NCBI GenBank assembly: GCA_007994965.1
Contig: VOPW01000001.1
Coordinates: 744,001-808,000, forward strand
Direction: 5' to 3'
Origin: Piscinibacter aquaticus
GTDB taxonomy: Bacteria; Pseudomonadota; Gammaproteobacteria; Burkholderiales; Burkholderiaceae_C
DNA: 64,000 nt
The position numbers and the translations under genes were made by a program. Below, piece by piece: positions 1-9,092 of this stretch. Within the stretch, counting starts at the first letter, position 1; each line of letters begins with the position of its first letter. The notes below the pieces were generated by a model. It was not told the DNA's origin and ran no database searches. It saw only the letters and a list, made by a program, of their open reading frames with translations.

Positions 1-594
1 GCGTCGCTGGCCGCCGTGATGCTGGGTCTCAACCTCGTCTGGCTGGTGTTCTCGCGGCTGAATACGCAGCTGGCCGAACTCGCCTCGCGTGACCCGCTGA
101 CCCGGCTGCTCAACCGCAACGGCCTCGACGAGGTGGTGGCGCGCCACTTCGCCGCGCGCGAGACGCGGCCGGTGACGCTGCTGCAGATCGACATCGACCA
201 CTTCAAGCGCATCAACGACAGCCTCGGCCATGCCGCCGGCGACCGGGTGCTGCGCGAGGTGGCGGCGGCGCTGGCGAGCAGCGTGCGCGCCAGCGATTTC
301 ATCGCCCGCACCGGCGGCGAGGAGTTTCTCGTCGGCTGCGTGGCCGCCGACGACGGCGTGGCCTGGGCGCTGGCCGAGCGGCTGCTCGGCGCGGTGCGCC
401 GACTCGACATCAAGGTGCCCGGTGCGAAGGTGCCGGTGCACTGCACGGTGAGCGTCGGCATCTCGGGCCGTTGCGGCCAGAAGGGCGACTGGGAGCGCTG
501 CTGGGCCGATGCCGACCGCGCGCTCTACGCCGCCAAGGCGGCCGGGCGCGATCGCATCGTCGCCGCGTCGGCGCTGCGCGCGGATCTGCGCTGA
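1..594 (+). CDS. Diguanylate cyclase, C-terminal part (GGDEF domain)
   Basis: The frame is open from the first base, so the start lies upstream of the window. A hydrophobic segment at the beginning looks like the last membrane helix of a sensor region. A complete GGDEF domain follows, with active-site motif GGEEF and, five residues before it, an RxxD inhibitory site (RASD). Both features predict an active, product-inhibited cyclic-di-GMP synthase facing the cytoplasm. The sensor input cannot be seen. The frame is unbroken to the stop. Confidence 0.9.
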   Translation, partial: ASLAAVMLGLNLVWLVFSRLNTQLAELASRDPLTRLLNRNGLDEVVARHFAARETRPVTLLQIDIDHFKRINDSLGHAAGDRVLREVAAALASSVRASDFIARTGGEEFLVGCVAADDGVAWALAERLLGAVRRLDIKVPGAKVPVHCTVSVGISGRCGQKGDWERCWADADRALYAAKAAGRDRIVAASALRADLR

Positions 595-675
595 TTGAAC
601 GGTCGGCCAGCCCTTGTCGCCAACCTGCAGTTGTCGTACAACCGCTGCCGACGATCGTCTCCTGCCGAGTGACCC

Positions 676-1401
676 TTGCTGACTGATTCCCTCACCGCGC
701 GCCGTCCCCGCAGCCTCGCCCTCGGCGTCGTCGAGGCGCTGTCCGATCGCATCCGCGACGGCCGGCTCGCGCCGGTGCCAAGCTGCCCACCGAAGCGGAG
801 GTGATGAGCGAATTCGGCGTCAGCCGCACGGTGGTGCGCGAGGCGCTGTCGAAGCTGCAGGCTGCCGGCATGGTCGAAACCCGCCATGGCGTCGGCACCT
901 TCGTCGTCGGCCCGGGCGATGCCTCGGCGTTCCGCATCGAGCCGCAGCAGCTCGCCACGCTGCGCGACGTGATCGCCGTGCTCGAGTTGCGCATCGGCAT
1001 CGAGACCGAAGCCGCCGGCCGGCCGCACAGCGGCGCAGCGACACCAATCTCGCGGCGATGCGCCGCGCCATCGCCGAATTCGCTGCGGCGGCGGAGGAGG
1101 GGGCGCGATGCCGTCGCGGCTGATTTCCAGCTGCACACCGAGATCGCCCGGGCCACGCAGAACGAGCATTTCGCCGGGCTGATGGCCACGCTGGGGGCGC
1201 AGATCATTCCCCGGGCCCGGCTCGAGCCTGCGGCGGCCATCGATCCGCAGCGCCGGGCCTACCTGCGCCGGGTGAACGCCGAGCACGAAAGCATCGTCGA
1301 CGCCATTGCGGCGCAGGATGCGGAGGCCGCGCGCGCGGCCATGCGCACCCACGGCCAACAGCCGCGAGCGGCGGCGGCGGGCGGTGGTGGATCCGCAGTA
1401 A
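676..1401 (+). CDS. GntR/FadR-family regulator (FCD ligand domain), frame-broken
   Basis: The N-terminal winged helix is clear (PTEAEVMSEFGVSRTVVREA, recognition helix then wing VETRHGVGTFVV). A helical FCD ligand-binding domain follows, with conserved stretches DFQLHTEIA and HESIVDAI. The probable start is TTG at 676. Reading the whole protein needs about four frame corrections (near 772, 1019, 1120 and 1357); at 1019 and 1357 the expected protein predicts a CCTGG site in the DNA. It precedes the glucarate operon in the same direction and an inverted repeat lies just downstream, so it is probably the local repressor of sugar-acid catabolism. The ligand is inferred, not seen. Confidence 0.8.
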
Positions 1402-1418
1402 CCACTAGTCCCTGTGGC

Positions 1419-1460
1419 TTGAAAGACTGCCACCTAAGTTGTACGATGACTGACAACTTA
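1419..1460 (+). promoter_or_regulatory. Sigma-70 promoter overlapped by GntR-type operator
   Basis: TTGAAA at 1419-1424 and TACGAT at 1442-1447 are separated by exactly 17 bases, close to the sigma-70 consensus. An inverted repeat, TAAGTTGT (1435-1442) and ACAACTTA (1453-1460) with a 10-base spacer, straddles the -10 box. A dimeric repressor bound there would block polymerase. The site sits between the GntR gene and the first glucarate-operon gene. Confidence 0.75.
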
Positions 1461-1493
1461 AGTCGCTGTTCCACTCCACCGCCGATGCCCGCC

Positions 1494-2458
1494 ATGAAGA
1501 CACTGTTCTCCTCTGCCGCCGTCGCCCTGGCCCTCGTGATGGGCCTGCCCACTCCGGCCCAGGCCGGCCGGACAAGCCTGTCACGCTCGTCGTGCCCTTC
1601 CCGCCGGGCGGCTCGACCGACACGCTGGCGCGCACGCTCGGTGCAAGCATGCAGGCGAAGCTGGGACAGACGGTGATCATCGAGAACAAGGCCGGTGCCA
1701 CCGGCACCATCGGCACCGCGCAGGTGGCGCGCGCGCCGGCCGACGGCCACACGGTGCTGGTGTCCTCGCTCGGCCCCCTCGTGATCGCGCCGCACCTGCT
1801 GAAGAACGTGCCTTATGACGCTGGCAAGGATCTCGATCTGCTCACCGTCGCCGTGCAGGCGCCCAACGTGCTGGTGGTGCCGGCCGCTTCGCCCTACAAG
1901 ACCGTGGCCGACGTGATCGCCGCGGCGAAGAAGTCGCCCGACAAGCTGACCTTCGCTTCGTCGGGCAACGGTTCGTCCGACCATCTCACCGCCGAGCTGT
2001 TCTGGCTGCAGACCGGCACCAGCGGCGTTCACGTGCCCTACAAGGGCGGCGCTCCGGCGGTCAGCGACCTGCTCGGCGGCGGTGGAAGCCTCGTTCCAGA
2101 ACATCAATGCGATCGTGCAGCACGTCAACGCCGGCAAGCTGCGCGCGCTGGCCGTCACCGGCTCAAGCGCTCGGCGCTGATGCCTGCGGTGCCGACGCTG
2201 GCCGAATCCGGCGTGAAGGATGCCGACGTCTACTCCTGGCAGGGCATCGCAGCGCCCAAGGGGTTGCCGGCTGACGTGAAGGCCAAGCTGCACGCCGCAC
2301 TGATCGCGGCGCTGAACGACCCGGCCGTCAAGCCGAAGCTGCTCGAGGTCGGCTTCGAGATCGTGGGCAACACGCCGGCCGAGTTCGCTGCCTTCCAGGC
2401 CGCTGAATCGGCGCGCTGGAAGAAGCTGATCGAGGCCCGCAAGATCACTGCGGATTGA
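1494..2458 (+). CDS. Bug/TctC-family periplasmic solute-binding protein 1
   Basis: The signal peptide starts [17 protein letters not shown] and ends in a PAQA-type cleavage site. The mature protein has Bug landmarks: [11 protein letters not shown] near the N-terminus, [29 protein letters not shown] and [13 protein letters not shown] 1494 is preferred; ATG 1485 is in frame. Frame corrections are needed near 1565, 2083 and 2165. Bug proteins bind small carboxylates in the periplasm, usually for TctAB transporters, but no TctA or TctB gene is in the window. As the first gene after the operator, a glucarate or galactarate ligand is plausible but inferred. Confidence 0.85.
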
Positions 2459-3797
2459 TGGTCCGACCGAGCATGAGCCCACCCGTCATCCGCTCGCTGC
2501 AGGCGATCCCGGTCGCCGGCCGCGACAGCATGCTGCTCAACCTGAGCGGCGCGCACGGCCCGTTCTTCACGCGCAACCTGCTGATCCTCACCGACAGCGC
2601 CGGCCGCACCGGCGTGGGTGAAGTGCCCGGCGGCGAGAAGATCCGCCAGACGCTCGACGATGCGCGCGAGCTCGTGGTCGGCCAGCCGGTGGCCGCCGTG
2701 CAGGCGGTGATGCAGCGCATGCAGCAGGCCTTCGCCGACCGCGATGCCGGCGGCCGCGGGCTGCAGACCTTCGACCTGCGCACCGCCATCCACGCGGTCA
2801 CCGCGGTGGAGTCGGCGATGCTCGACCTGCTCGGCCAGCATCTCGAACTGCCGGTGGCCTCACTGCTCGGCGAAGGCCAGCAGCGCGACGCGGTGGAGAT
2901 GCTCGGCTATCTCTTCTTCGTCGGCGACCGTACGAAGACCGATCTGCCCTATTCGAGCGAACCCGGCGCCGACAACGCCTGGTTCCGGGCGCGCCACGAA
3001 GTGGCGACGACGCCCAGGCGGTGGTGCGCCTGGCCGAGGCGGCACGCGAGCGCTATGGCTTCAACGACTTCAAGCTCAAGGGCGGTGTGCTGGCCGGCGA
3101 TGCCGAGGTGGATGCGGTGATCGCGCTGCACGAACGCTTTCCCGAGGCGCGAGTGACGCTCGACCCCAACGGCGGCTGGCTGCTGAAGGACGCCATCCGC
3201 CTCGGCCAGCGCATGCGCGGCGTGGTGGCCTATGCGGAAGACCCCTGCGGCGCCGAGCAGGGCTTCAGCGGCCGCGAGGTGATGGCCGAGTTCCGCCGCG
3301 CCACCGGGCTGCCCACGGCCACCAACATGGTCGCCACCGACTGGCGGCAGCTGGCGCATGCGCTGGCGCTGCAGTCGGTCGACATCCCGCTCGCCGATCC
3401 GCATTTCTGGACCATGGCCGGTTCGGTGCGCGTGGCGCAGACCTGCCGCGACTGGGGCCTGACCTGGGGCTCGCACTCGAACAACCACTTCGATGTCTCG
3501 CTGGCGATGTTCACCCATGTCGGCGCCGCCGCGCCGGGGAAGGTGACGGCCATCGACACGCACTGGATCTGGCAGGACGGCCAGCGCCTGACGAAGGAGC
3601 CGCTGCAGATCGTCGGCGGCCACGTGCAGGTGCCGAAGAAGCCGGGCCTGGGCATCGAACTCGACATGGGCGAGGTCGAGAAGGCTCACCAGCTCTATCG
3701 CCAGCACGGGCTGGGTGCCCGCGACGATGCGGTGGCGATGCAGTACCTGATCCCGAACTGGACCTTCGACCCGAAGCGGCCCTGCATGGTCCGCTGA
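2458..3797 (+). CDS. gudD: Glucarate dehydratase (enolase superfamily)
   Basis: This enzyme dehydrates D-glucarate to 5-keto-4-deoxy-D-glucarate in the cytoplasm. Family landmarks are [13 protein letters not shown] and GVGEVPGG near the N-terminus, the barrel segment DFKLKGGV carrying the catalytic KxK-type lysine, metal-ligand regions LDPNGGW and AEDPCG, and [14 protein letters not shown] with the catalytic histidine. Length, about 445 residues, is normal. One frame break lies near 3005. The ATG overlaps the stop of the preceding Bug gene (TGATG), indicating translational coupling. Confidence 0.92.
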
Positions 3798-3822
3798 GCC
3801 CCAACGACCATCAGGAGACACG

Positions 3823-4771
3823 ATGAAGAAGCTGCTCGTCGCCACGCTGGCGACCGTTGCGCTGCACGCCTCGGCCCAGCAGTGGCCCAGCAAGCCGATC
3901 CGCATCGTCGTGCCGTACCCGCCGGGCGGCTCGTCGGACATCATCGCACGCGCCATCTCGCAGCCGCTGTCCGAGGCGCTGAAGCAGACGGTGATCGTCG
4001 AGAACAAGCCCGGCGCCAATGGCAACACCGGCACCGATGCCGTCGCCAAGAGCAACGACGGCCACACGCTGCTGCTGTGCGACACCGGCGCGCTGGCGAT
4101 CACGCCCTCGGTCTACAAGCAGCTGCCGTTCGATCCGAGCAAGGATCTGCGCGGCGTGACCATGCTGGCCTACTCGCCGCACCTGCTGGTGGTGCACCCG
4201 TCGGTGAAGGCAAACAGCCTGCAGGAACTGGTGGCGCTGTCGAAGAAGGAGCCTCTGAACTTCGCCGTCACCGCGATCGGCAGTGCGCCGCACCTCGCCG
4301 GCGTCGCGGTGGAGAAGGCGACGCAGGCGCAGTGGACCTACATCCCCTACAAGGGCGGCTCGCAGGCGATCGGCGACACCGTCGCCGGCCAGACCCAGGT
4401 GCTGATGAACGGCATGCTGGCCACGCTGCCGCAGGTGCAGGCGGGCAAGCTCAAGGTGCTGGGCGTCTCCAAGGCCACGCGCGTGCCGCTGCTGGCCAGC
4501 GTGCCGACCATCGCCGAGCAGGGCGTGAAGGGCTTCGAATCGGGCACCGGGCAGGGGCGTGCTGGTGCCGGCTGCCACGCCGCCGGCGGTGGTGAACCGC
4601 CTCGCGGCCGAGCTCACCCGAATCATCCGCTCGCCCGAGGTGCGCGAGCGCCTCGTGTCGCAGGGCGCCGAGGTGTACACGATGACGCCCGCCGAGTTCG
4701 GCGGCTTCTTCGAGCGTGAGCGCAAGCACTGGGCCGGCGTGGTGGCGCAGGGCGGCGTCAAAATCGATTGA
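3823..4771 (+). CDS. Bug/TctC-family periplasmic solute-binding protein 2
   Basis: An AGGAGA ribosome site precedes the ATG. The signal peptide MKKLLVATLATVALHASAQQ leads into IVVPYPPGGSSDI, VENKPGANGNTGTD and WTYIPYKGGSQAIGD, all standard Bug motifs. One frame break lies near 4555, where the family expects GTWQGVLVPA and the DNA appears altered at a CCTGG site. It is similar to, but clearly distinct from, the first Bug protein. Again no membrane TctAB partner is visible. The stop overlaps the next start. Confidence 0.88.
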
Positions 4772-5727
4772 TGAAGAAGCGCCGCATCCTGCAGGCCGGC
4801 CGCCTGCTGCCCTCGCTCGAAGCGCGGCTGGCCGCCGAGTTCGACACCACGCTGCTCGCGGACCAGCCCGATCCGGCGTCTTTCCTCGCCGCGCACGGCG
4901 GCGAGTTCGAGGGCTTTGTCACCTCGGCAGGCGTGGGCTACACGGCCGGGACGCTCGCGACGCTGACGAAGCTGCGCGTGATCTCCAGCTTCGGCGTCGG
5001 CCTGGACAAGCTCGACCTCGCCGCCGCGAAGGCGCGCGGCATCGCGGTGGGCTACACGCCCGATGTGCTCAACGACTGCGTGGCCGATCTGGCGATGGCG
5101 TTGATGCTCGACATCGGCCGGCGCGTCAGCGAGGCGGATCGTTTCGTGCGCCGCGGCGGCTGGACCACGCCCGGTGCGAAGAGCTTTCCGCTGGCGCGCA
5201 AGGTCAGCGGTGCCAAGCTCGGCATCGTCGGCCTCGGCCGCATCGGCCAGACGATCGCCAAGCGCGCCACCGGCTTCGAGATGGACATCCGCTACCACAG
5301 CCGCCGGCCGGTCGAAGGCGTGGTTTGGCGGCACGAAGCTTCGCTGGTCGAGCTCGCCCGCTGGTGCGACTACCTCGTGGTCATCACTGCCGGCGGCGCG
5401 GGCACGCGTCACCTCGTCAACGCCGAGGTGCTGGACGCGCTCGGCCCGCGCGGCTTCCTCGTCAACGTGGCGCGCGGTTCGGTGATCGACGAGGTCGCGC
5501 TGGTGCGCGCGCTGGCCGAGCGGCGCATCGCCGGCGCGGGGCTGGACGTCTTCGAGAACGAGCCGAACGTGCCGCGCGAGCTGTTCGAGCTCGACAACGT
5601 GGTGCTGCTGCCGCACATCGCCAGCGGCACCGAGGAAACGCGTCAGGCCATGGCCGACCGCGTCTTCGACAACCTGCAAGGCTTCTTCCGCGACGGCCGC
5701 ATGGTCTCGCCCGCTCCGTTTCCCTGA
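4771..5727 (+). CDS. D-isomer-specific 2-hydroxyacid dehydrogenase
   Basis: A 2-hydroxyacid dehydrogenase of about 318 residues. The Rossmann motif GLGRIGQ lies near residue 155. The catalytic set is present: Arg in NVARGSVIDE, Glu in FENEPNVP and His in LLPHIASGTEETR. The family reduces 2-oxoacids such as glyoxylate and hydroxypyruvate with NAD(P)H. In this operon it may interconvert glycerate and hydroxypyruvate or remove glyoxylate, but the substrate is inferred. ATG 4771 overlaps the preceding TGA. The frame is intact. Confidence 0.88.
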   Translation: MKKRRILQAGRLLPSLEARLAAEFDTTLLADQPDPASFLAAHGGEFEGFVTSAGVGYTAGTLATLTKLRVISSFGVGLDKLDLAAAKARGIAVGYTPDVLNDCVADLAMALMLDIGRRVSEADRFVRRGGWTTPGAKSFPLARKVSGAKLGIVGLGRIGQTIAKRATGFEMDIRYHSRRPVEGVVWRHEASLVELARWCDYLVVITAGGAGTRHLVNAEVLDALGPRGFLVNVARGSVIDEVALVRALAERRIAGAGLDVFENEPNVPRELFELDNVVLLPHIASGTEETRQAMADRVFDNLQGFFRDGRMVSPAPFP

Positions 5728-5737
5728 AGGACTTCCG

Positions 5738-6499
5738 ATGAGAGAGAACAAGCTGCGCACGCTGTGGGCCCACGATCAGGCGGCCGTCAACGGCTGGCTG
5801 GCCATCGCCAACAGCTTCTCGGCCGAGACCATGGCCCACCAGGGCTGGGACACGCTGACCATCGACCTGCAGCACGGCGTGGTCGACTACCCCGCGATGG
5901 TCGGCATGCTGCAGGCCATCTCGACCACGGCCACCGTGCCGATCGTGCGCGTGCCCTGGCTGGAGCCGGGCATCCTGATGAAGACGCTGGATGCCGGCGC
6001 CTACGGCGTGATCTGCCCGATGGTCAACACCCGCGAGGAGGCGCAGCGCTTCGTCGCCTACACCAGCTATGCACCGAAGGGCACGCGCAGCTTCGGCCCG
6101 GTGCGCGCGCTGCTGTACGGCGGTGCCGACTACCCGACGCATGCCAACGACACCATCGTGCGCTTCGCGATGATCGAGACGGCGCAGGCGCTGGACAACC
6201 TCGACGCCATCCTGTCGGTGGAGGGGCTGGACGCGATCTACATCGGCCCCTCGGATCTCTCGCTCGCCTTGGGTTGCAAGCCGACCTTCGACGACGTGGA
6301 GCCGAAGGTGGCGCAGGCCATCGACCACATCCTCGCGCGGGCGCAGGCCCATGGCGTGAAGGCCGGCATCCACAACGGCCGGCCCGACGTGGCGCGGGCG
6401 CGCATCGCCAAGGGCTTCCGCTTCGTCACGGTCGGTTCGGACGCCCGGCTGCTCGCGGCCGGATCACAGCAAATCCTCGCGGACATGCGCCGCAACTAA
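5738..6499 (+). CDS. garL: 2-dehydro-3-deoxyglucarate aldolase family (HpcH/HpaI)
   Basis: A class II pyruvate aldolase of 253 residues. It shows the expected substrate loop (WDTLTIDLQHGVVDY), metal ligands in FAMIET and the C-terminal IGPSDLSLALG signature. In the glucarate route it would cleave 5-keto-4-deoxy-D-glucarate to pyruvate and tartronate semialdehyde. Related family members cleave other 2-keto acids, so the assignment rests on its place between gudD and the GarR-like reductase. The frame is intact and only ten bases separate it from the upstream stop. Confidence 0.82.
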   Translation: MRENKLRTLWAHDQAAVNGWLAIANSFSAETMAHQGWDTLTIDLQHGVVDYPAMVGMLQAISTTATVPIVRVPWLEPGILMKTLDAGAYGVICPMVNTREEAQRFVAYTSYAPKGTRSFGPVRALLYGGADYPTHANDTIVRFAMIETAQALDNLDAILSVEGLDAIYIGPSDLSLALGCKPTFDDVEPKVAQAIDHILARAQAHGVKAGIHNGRPDVARARIAKGFRFVTVGSDARLLAAGSQQILADMRRN

Positions 6500-6511
6500 G
6501 GCACAAGACGC

Positions 6512-7390
6512 ATGAAGATCGGATTCATCGGCCTGGGCATCATGGGCGCGCCGATGGCGGGCCACCTGCGCGCTGCCGGCCACGAGCTGTTCGTCGCCAC
6601 GCGCAGCAAGCTGCCGCAGGCGTTGCTCGACGCCGGCGCGGTCGCCTGCGCTTCACCGAAGGACGTGGCCGAGCGCGCCGACGTGATCATCACGATGGTG
6701 CCGGACACGCCGGACGTCGAGCGCGTGCTGTTCGCCGAGAACGGCGTGGCGGCAGGTCTCTCCAAGGGCAAGGTGGTGGTCGACATGAGCTCGATCTCGC
6801 CGATCGAGACCAAGGCGTTTGCCAAGCGCATCAACGAACTCGGCTGCGACTACCTCGATGCGCCGGTCAGTGGTGGTGAAGTCGGTGCCAAGGCGGCGAG
6901 CCTGACCATCATGGTCGGCGGGCCCGAGCAGGCCTTCGAGCGCGTGCTGCCGCTGTTCCAGCTGATGGGCAAGAACATCACGCGGGTGGGCGACAACGGC
7001 GACGGGCAGACCACCAAGGTGGCCAACCAGATCATCGTGGCGCTGAACATCGCGGCGGTGGGCGAGGCGCTGGTGTTTGCCAGCAAGGCCGGCGCCGACC
7101 CCGCCAAGGTGCGCCAGGCGCTGATGGGCGGCTTCGCGGCCAGCCGCATCCTGGAAGTGCACGGCGAGCGCATGATCAAGCGCACCTTCAACCCGGGTTT
7201 CCGCATCGGGCTGCACCAGAAGGACCTGAACCTCGCGCTGCAAGGCGCCCGGGCCCTCGGCGTGAGCCTGCCGGGCACGGCCCACGCGGCGCAGCTGATG
7301 CAGGCCTGCGCGGCGCACGGCTTCGGCGAGAGCGACCACTCGGCGCTGGTGCGCGCGCTGGAGATCCTCGCGAAGCACGAGGTGGCCTGA
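6512..7390 (+). CDS. garR: Tartronate semialdehyde reductase / 2-hydroxy-3-oxopropionate reductase
   Basis: A beta-hydroxyacid dehydrogenase of 292 residues. It has the N-terminal nucleotide-binding motif GFIGLGIMGAPMA, the substrate motif DAPVSGGEVGA and the catalytic lysine in GQTTKVANQI. It reduces tartronate semialdehyde to D-glycerate, completing glucarate breakdown to pyruvate and glycerate. The frame is intact. It is the last gene of the run; a glycerate kinase is not in the window. Confidence 0.9.
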   Translation: MKIGFIGLGIMGAPMAGHLRAAGHELFVATRSKLPQALLDAGAVACASPKDVAERADVIITMVPDTPDVERVLFAENGVAAGLSKGKVVVDMSSISPIETKAFAKRINELGCDYLDAPVSGGEVGAKAASLTIMVGGPEQAFERVLPLFQLMGKNITRVGDNGDGQTTKVANQIIVALNIAAVGEALVFASKAGADPAKVRQALMGGFAASRILEVHGERMIKRTFNPGFRIGLHQKDLNLALQGARALGVSLPGTAHAAQLMQACAAHGFGESDHSALVRALEILAKHEVA

Positions 7391-7511
7391 GTTGCCTCAA
7401 TTCCGGTCGCTGCACGCGGCCGGCCCCGGAGACCCTTTGATCCACCGCAAGACGGTTGTCAAGGGGCAGGACACATTCCGCTCCATCGAGGGACACTTCC
7501 GGGGACGACGA

Positions 7512-8285
7512 TTGGACACCCACACCATCCTCAGCGGCGTTGCAGCACGGCCGATGCGTCCGCTGCGGCCGCGGCGTGTCGTGCCGGGTTCCGACCCGGC
7601 GCCGGCGGCAGGCGGTGCCGCGTTCTGGACGGCCTTGTTCGGCACGCCGGCGCTGGCCATCGACATCGTTGCGGGCCTGCAGGAGATCAGCCAGTGCGCG
7701 AGCTTCCGGCGGGCAGCCTGCTCGTGTCGAGCCGCGAGCCGGCACGTGAGCTGTGCCTGATCGCCCGTGGCGATGCGGCGCTGGGCAGCGCTCCGGCCGA
7801 CGGCAGCTTCCACCCCGAGCGCAGCGTGCAAGGCCCGAGTTGGCTCGATGCGAGCAGTGCCCGGCTGGGCGGCATGCCGGCGCAGGATGCGGTGGCGCTC
7901 TCCGACGTGGTGCTGGTCAGCGTGCCGCGCAGCGATCTGCAGGCGCTGATGCTGCGCCACCCGGAATTGGCGCGGCGGCTGGTGGTCACGCTGGCGGGCG
8001 GGTGCATTCGCTGACCGTGGCCACGCACGACCTGATGCACAAGGATGCCGAAGGGCGCTTCGCGGCCGGTTGCTGCAGCGCTGCGCCGGCAGCGCACAGA
8101 GCGACGGCAGCGTCACCGTCTCGCTCAACGAGCGCAAGCGCGACATCGCGTCGCAACTGGCGATCACGCCCGAGACGCTGTCGCGCCTCTTGCGCCAGCT
8201 CAGCCGCAAGGGGCTGATCTACGTGACCGGCTACACCGTGAAGGTGCTCGACCTCGCCGCGCTGCGCGCACTGGCCGGCACCTGA
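7512..8285 (+). CDS. Crp/Fnr-family transcriptional regulator, frame-broken
   Basis: An effector-like N-terminal half is followed by the segment DVVLVSVPRSDLQALMLRHP and a C-terminal winged helix (RDIASQLAITPETLSRLLRQ, then GLIYVTG). Three frame corrections are needed near 7694, 8002 and 8068; those at 7694 and 8068 restore CCAGG and CCTGG sites. No cysteine cluster typical of FNR oxygen sensing is visible, and the probable TTG start at 7512 is uncertain. The gene converges on xdhC and overlaps its 3' end. Its targets are unknown. Confidence 0.7.
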
Positions 8286-9091
8286 TCTTCGGTGCGGCTG
8301 CTGGCCAAGAGCAGCTGCGCCACCACCGACGCCGCGATCACCTCGGGCTCCTTGCCCGAGACGCCCAGCACGCCGATCGGGCAGTGCATGCGCGCGATCG
8401 CCTCGGGCGCGATCCCCATCGCCTCGAAACGATGCACGAAGCGAGCACGCTTGGTCTGCGAGCCGATCAGCCCGAAGAAGCCGAAGTCGCCGCGTCTCAG
8501 GATGGCCGTGGCGATGCGCAGATCGAGATCGTGCCGGTGCGTGAGCACGAGGAAGTAGGCGCCGCGCGGGGCGTCGCGCACCTCGGCTTCGGGCAGGTCG
8601 GTTGCGATCTTGCGGGTGTGGGCGGGCAGGGCGGCATCGGGCGGGAACTCGTCGTCGCGCTCGTCGATCCAGTCGACCTTCACGTTCAGCGGTGCCAGCG
8701 CGGTGACGATCGCGCGGCCCACGTGTCCGGCGCCGTGGAGCTGCAGTTCGAAGCGCGGCGCGGCCAGCGGCCATGCGGCGAGGGTTCTCGCGTTAAGCCG
8801 GCCGAAGGCCAGCGTGACGGCCCCGCCGCAGCACTGGCCCAGCGCGGGCCCCAACGGATAGTGTGCCGACTGCGGGGTGTGGTCGCCGGTGGCGAGCATG
8901 CGCCGCGCGCGTTCGATGGCCTTGAGCTCGAGGTGGCCACCGCCGATGGTGCCAGCGCACTGCGCGGCGCCGACCAGCATGCGCGTGCCGGCCTCGCGCG
9001 GGGCCGAACCCAGGGCTTCGGTCACTTCGACCACGATCGCCAGCGTGCCGTCGGCCAGCCAGCGTGCGGCGGTGTCGCGAAGCGAGTGCAT
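8231..9091 (-). CDS. xdhC: Xanthine dehydrogenase accessory protein XdhC
   Basis: XdhC-type molybdenum cofactor chaperone of 286 residues. The N-terminal motif GSAPREAGTRMLVG and the paired cysteine segment LGQCCGGAVTLAFG are diagnostic; a Rossmann-like domain follows (LHGAGHVGRAIV). It sulfurates or inserts the cofactor into xanthine dehydrogenase. It lies one base after xdhB and is the last gene of the operon. Its last ~18 residues overlap the convergent Crp-like gene, and this tail is longer than usual, so the true stop may be earlier. Confidence 0.9.
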   Translation of the reverse strand: MHSLRDTAARWLADGTLAIVVEVTEALGSAPREAGTRMLVGAAQCAGTIGGGHLELKAIERARRMLATGDHTPQSAHYPLGPALGQCCGGAVTLAFGRLNARTLAAWPLAAPRFELQLHGAGHVGRAIVTALAPLNVKVDWIDERDDEFPPDAALPAHTRKIATDLPEAEVRDAPRGAYFLVLTHRHDLDLRIATAILRRGDFGFFGLIGSQTKRARFVHRFEAMGIAPEAIARMHCPIGVLGVSGKEPEVIAASVVAQLLLASSRTEDQVPASARSAARSSTFTV

Positions 9092-9092
9092 G

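Noticed and set aside
7438-7470. FNR-like site (TTGAT...) before the Crp/Fnr gene
   Set aside because: The second half-site does not match and no promoter elements are correctly spaced.
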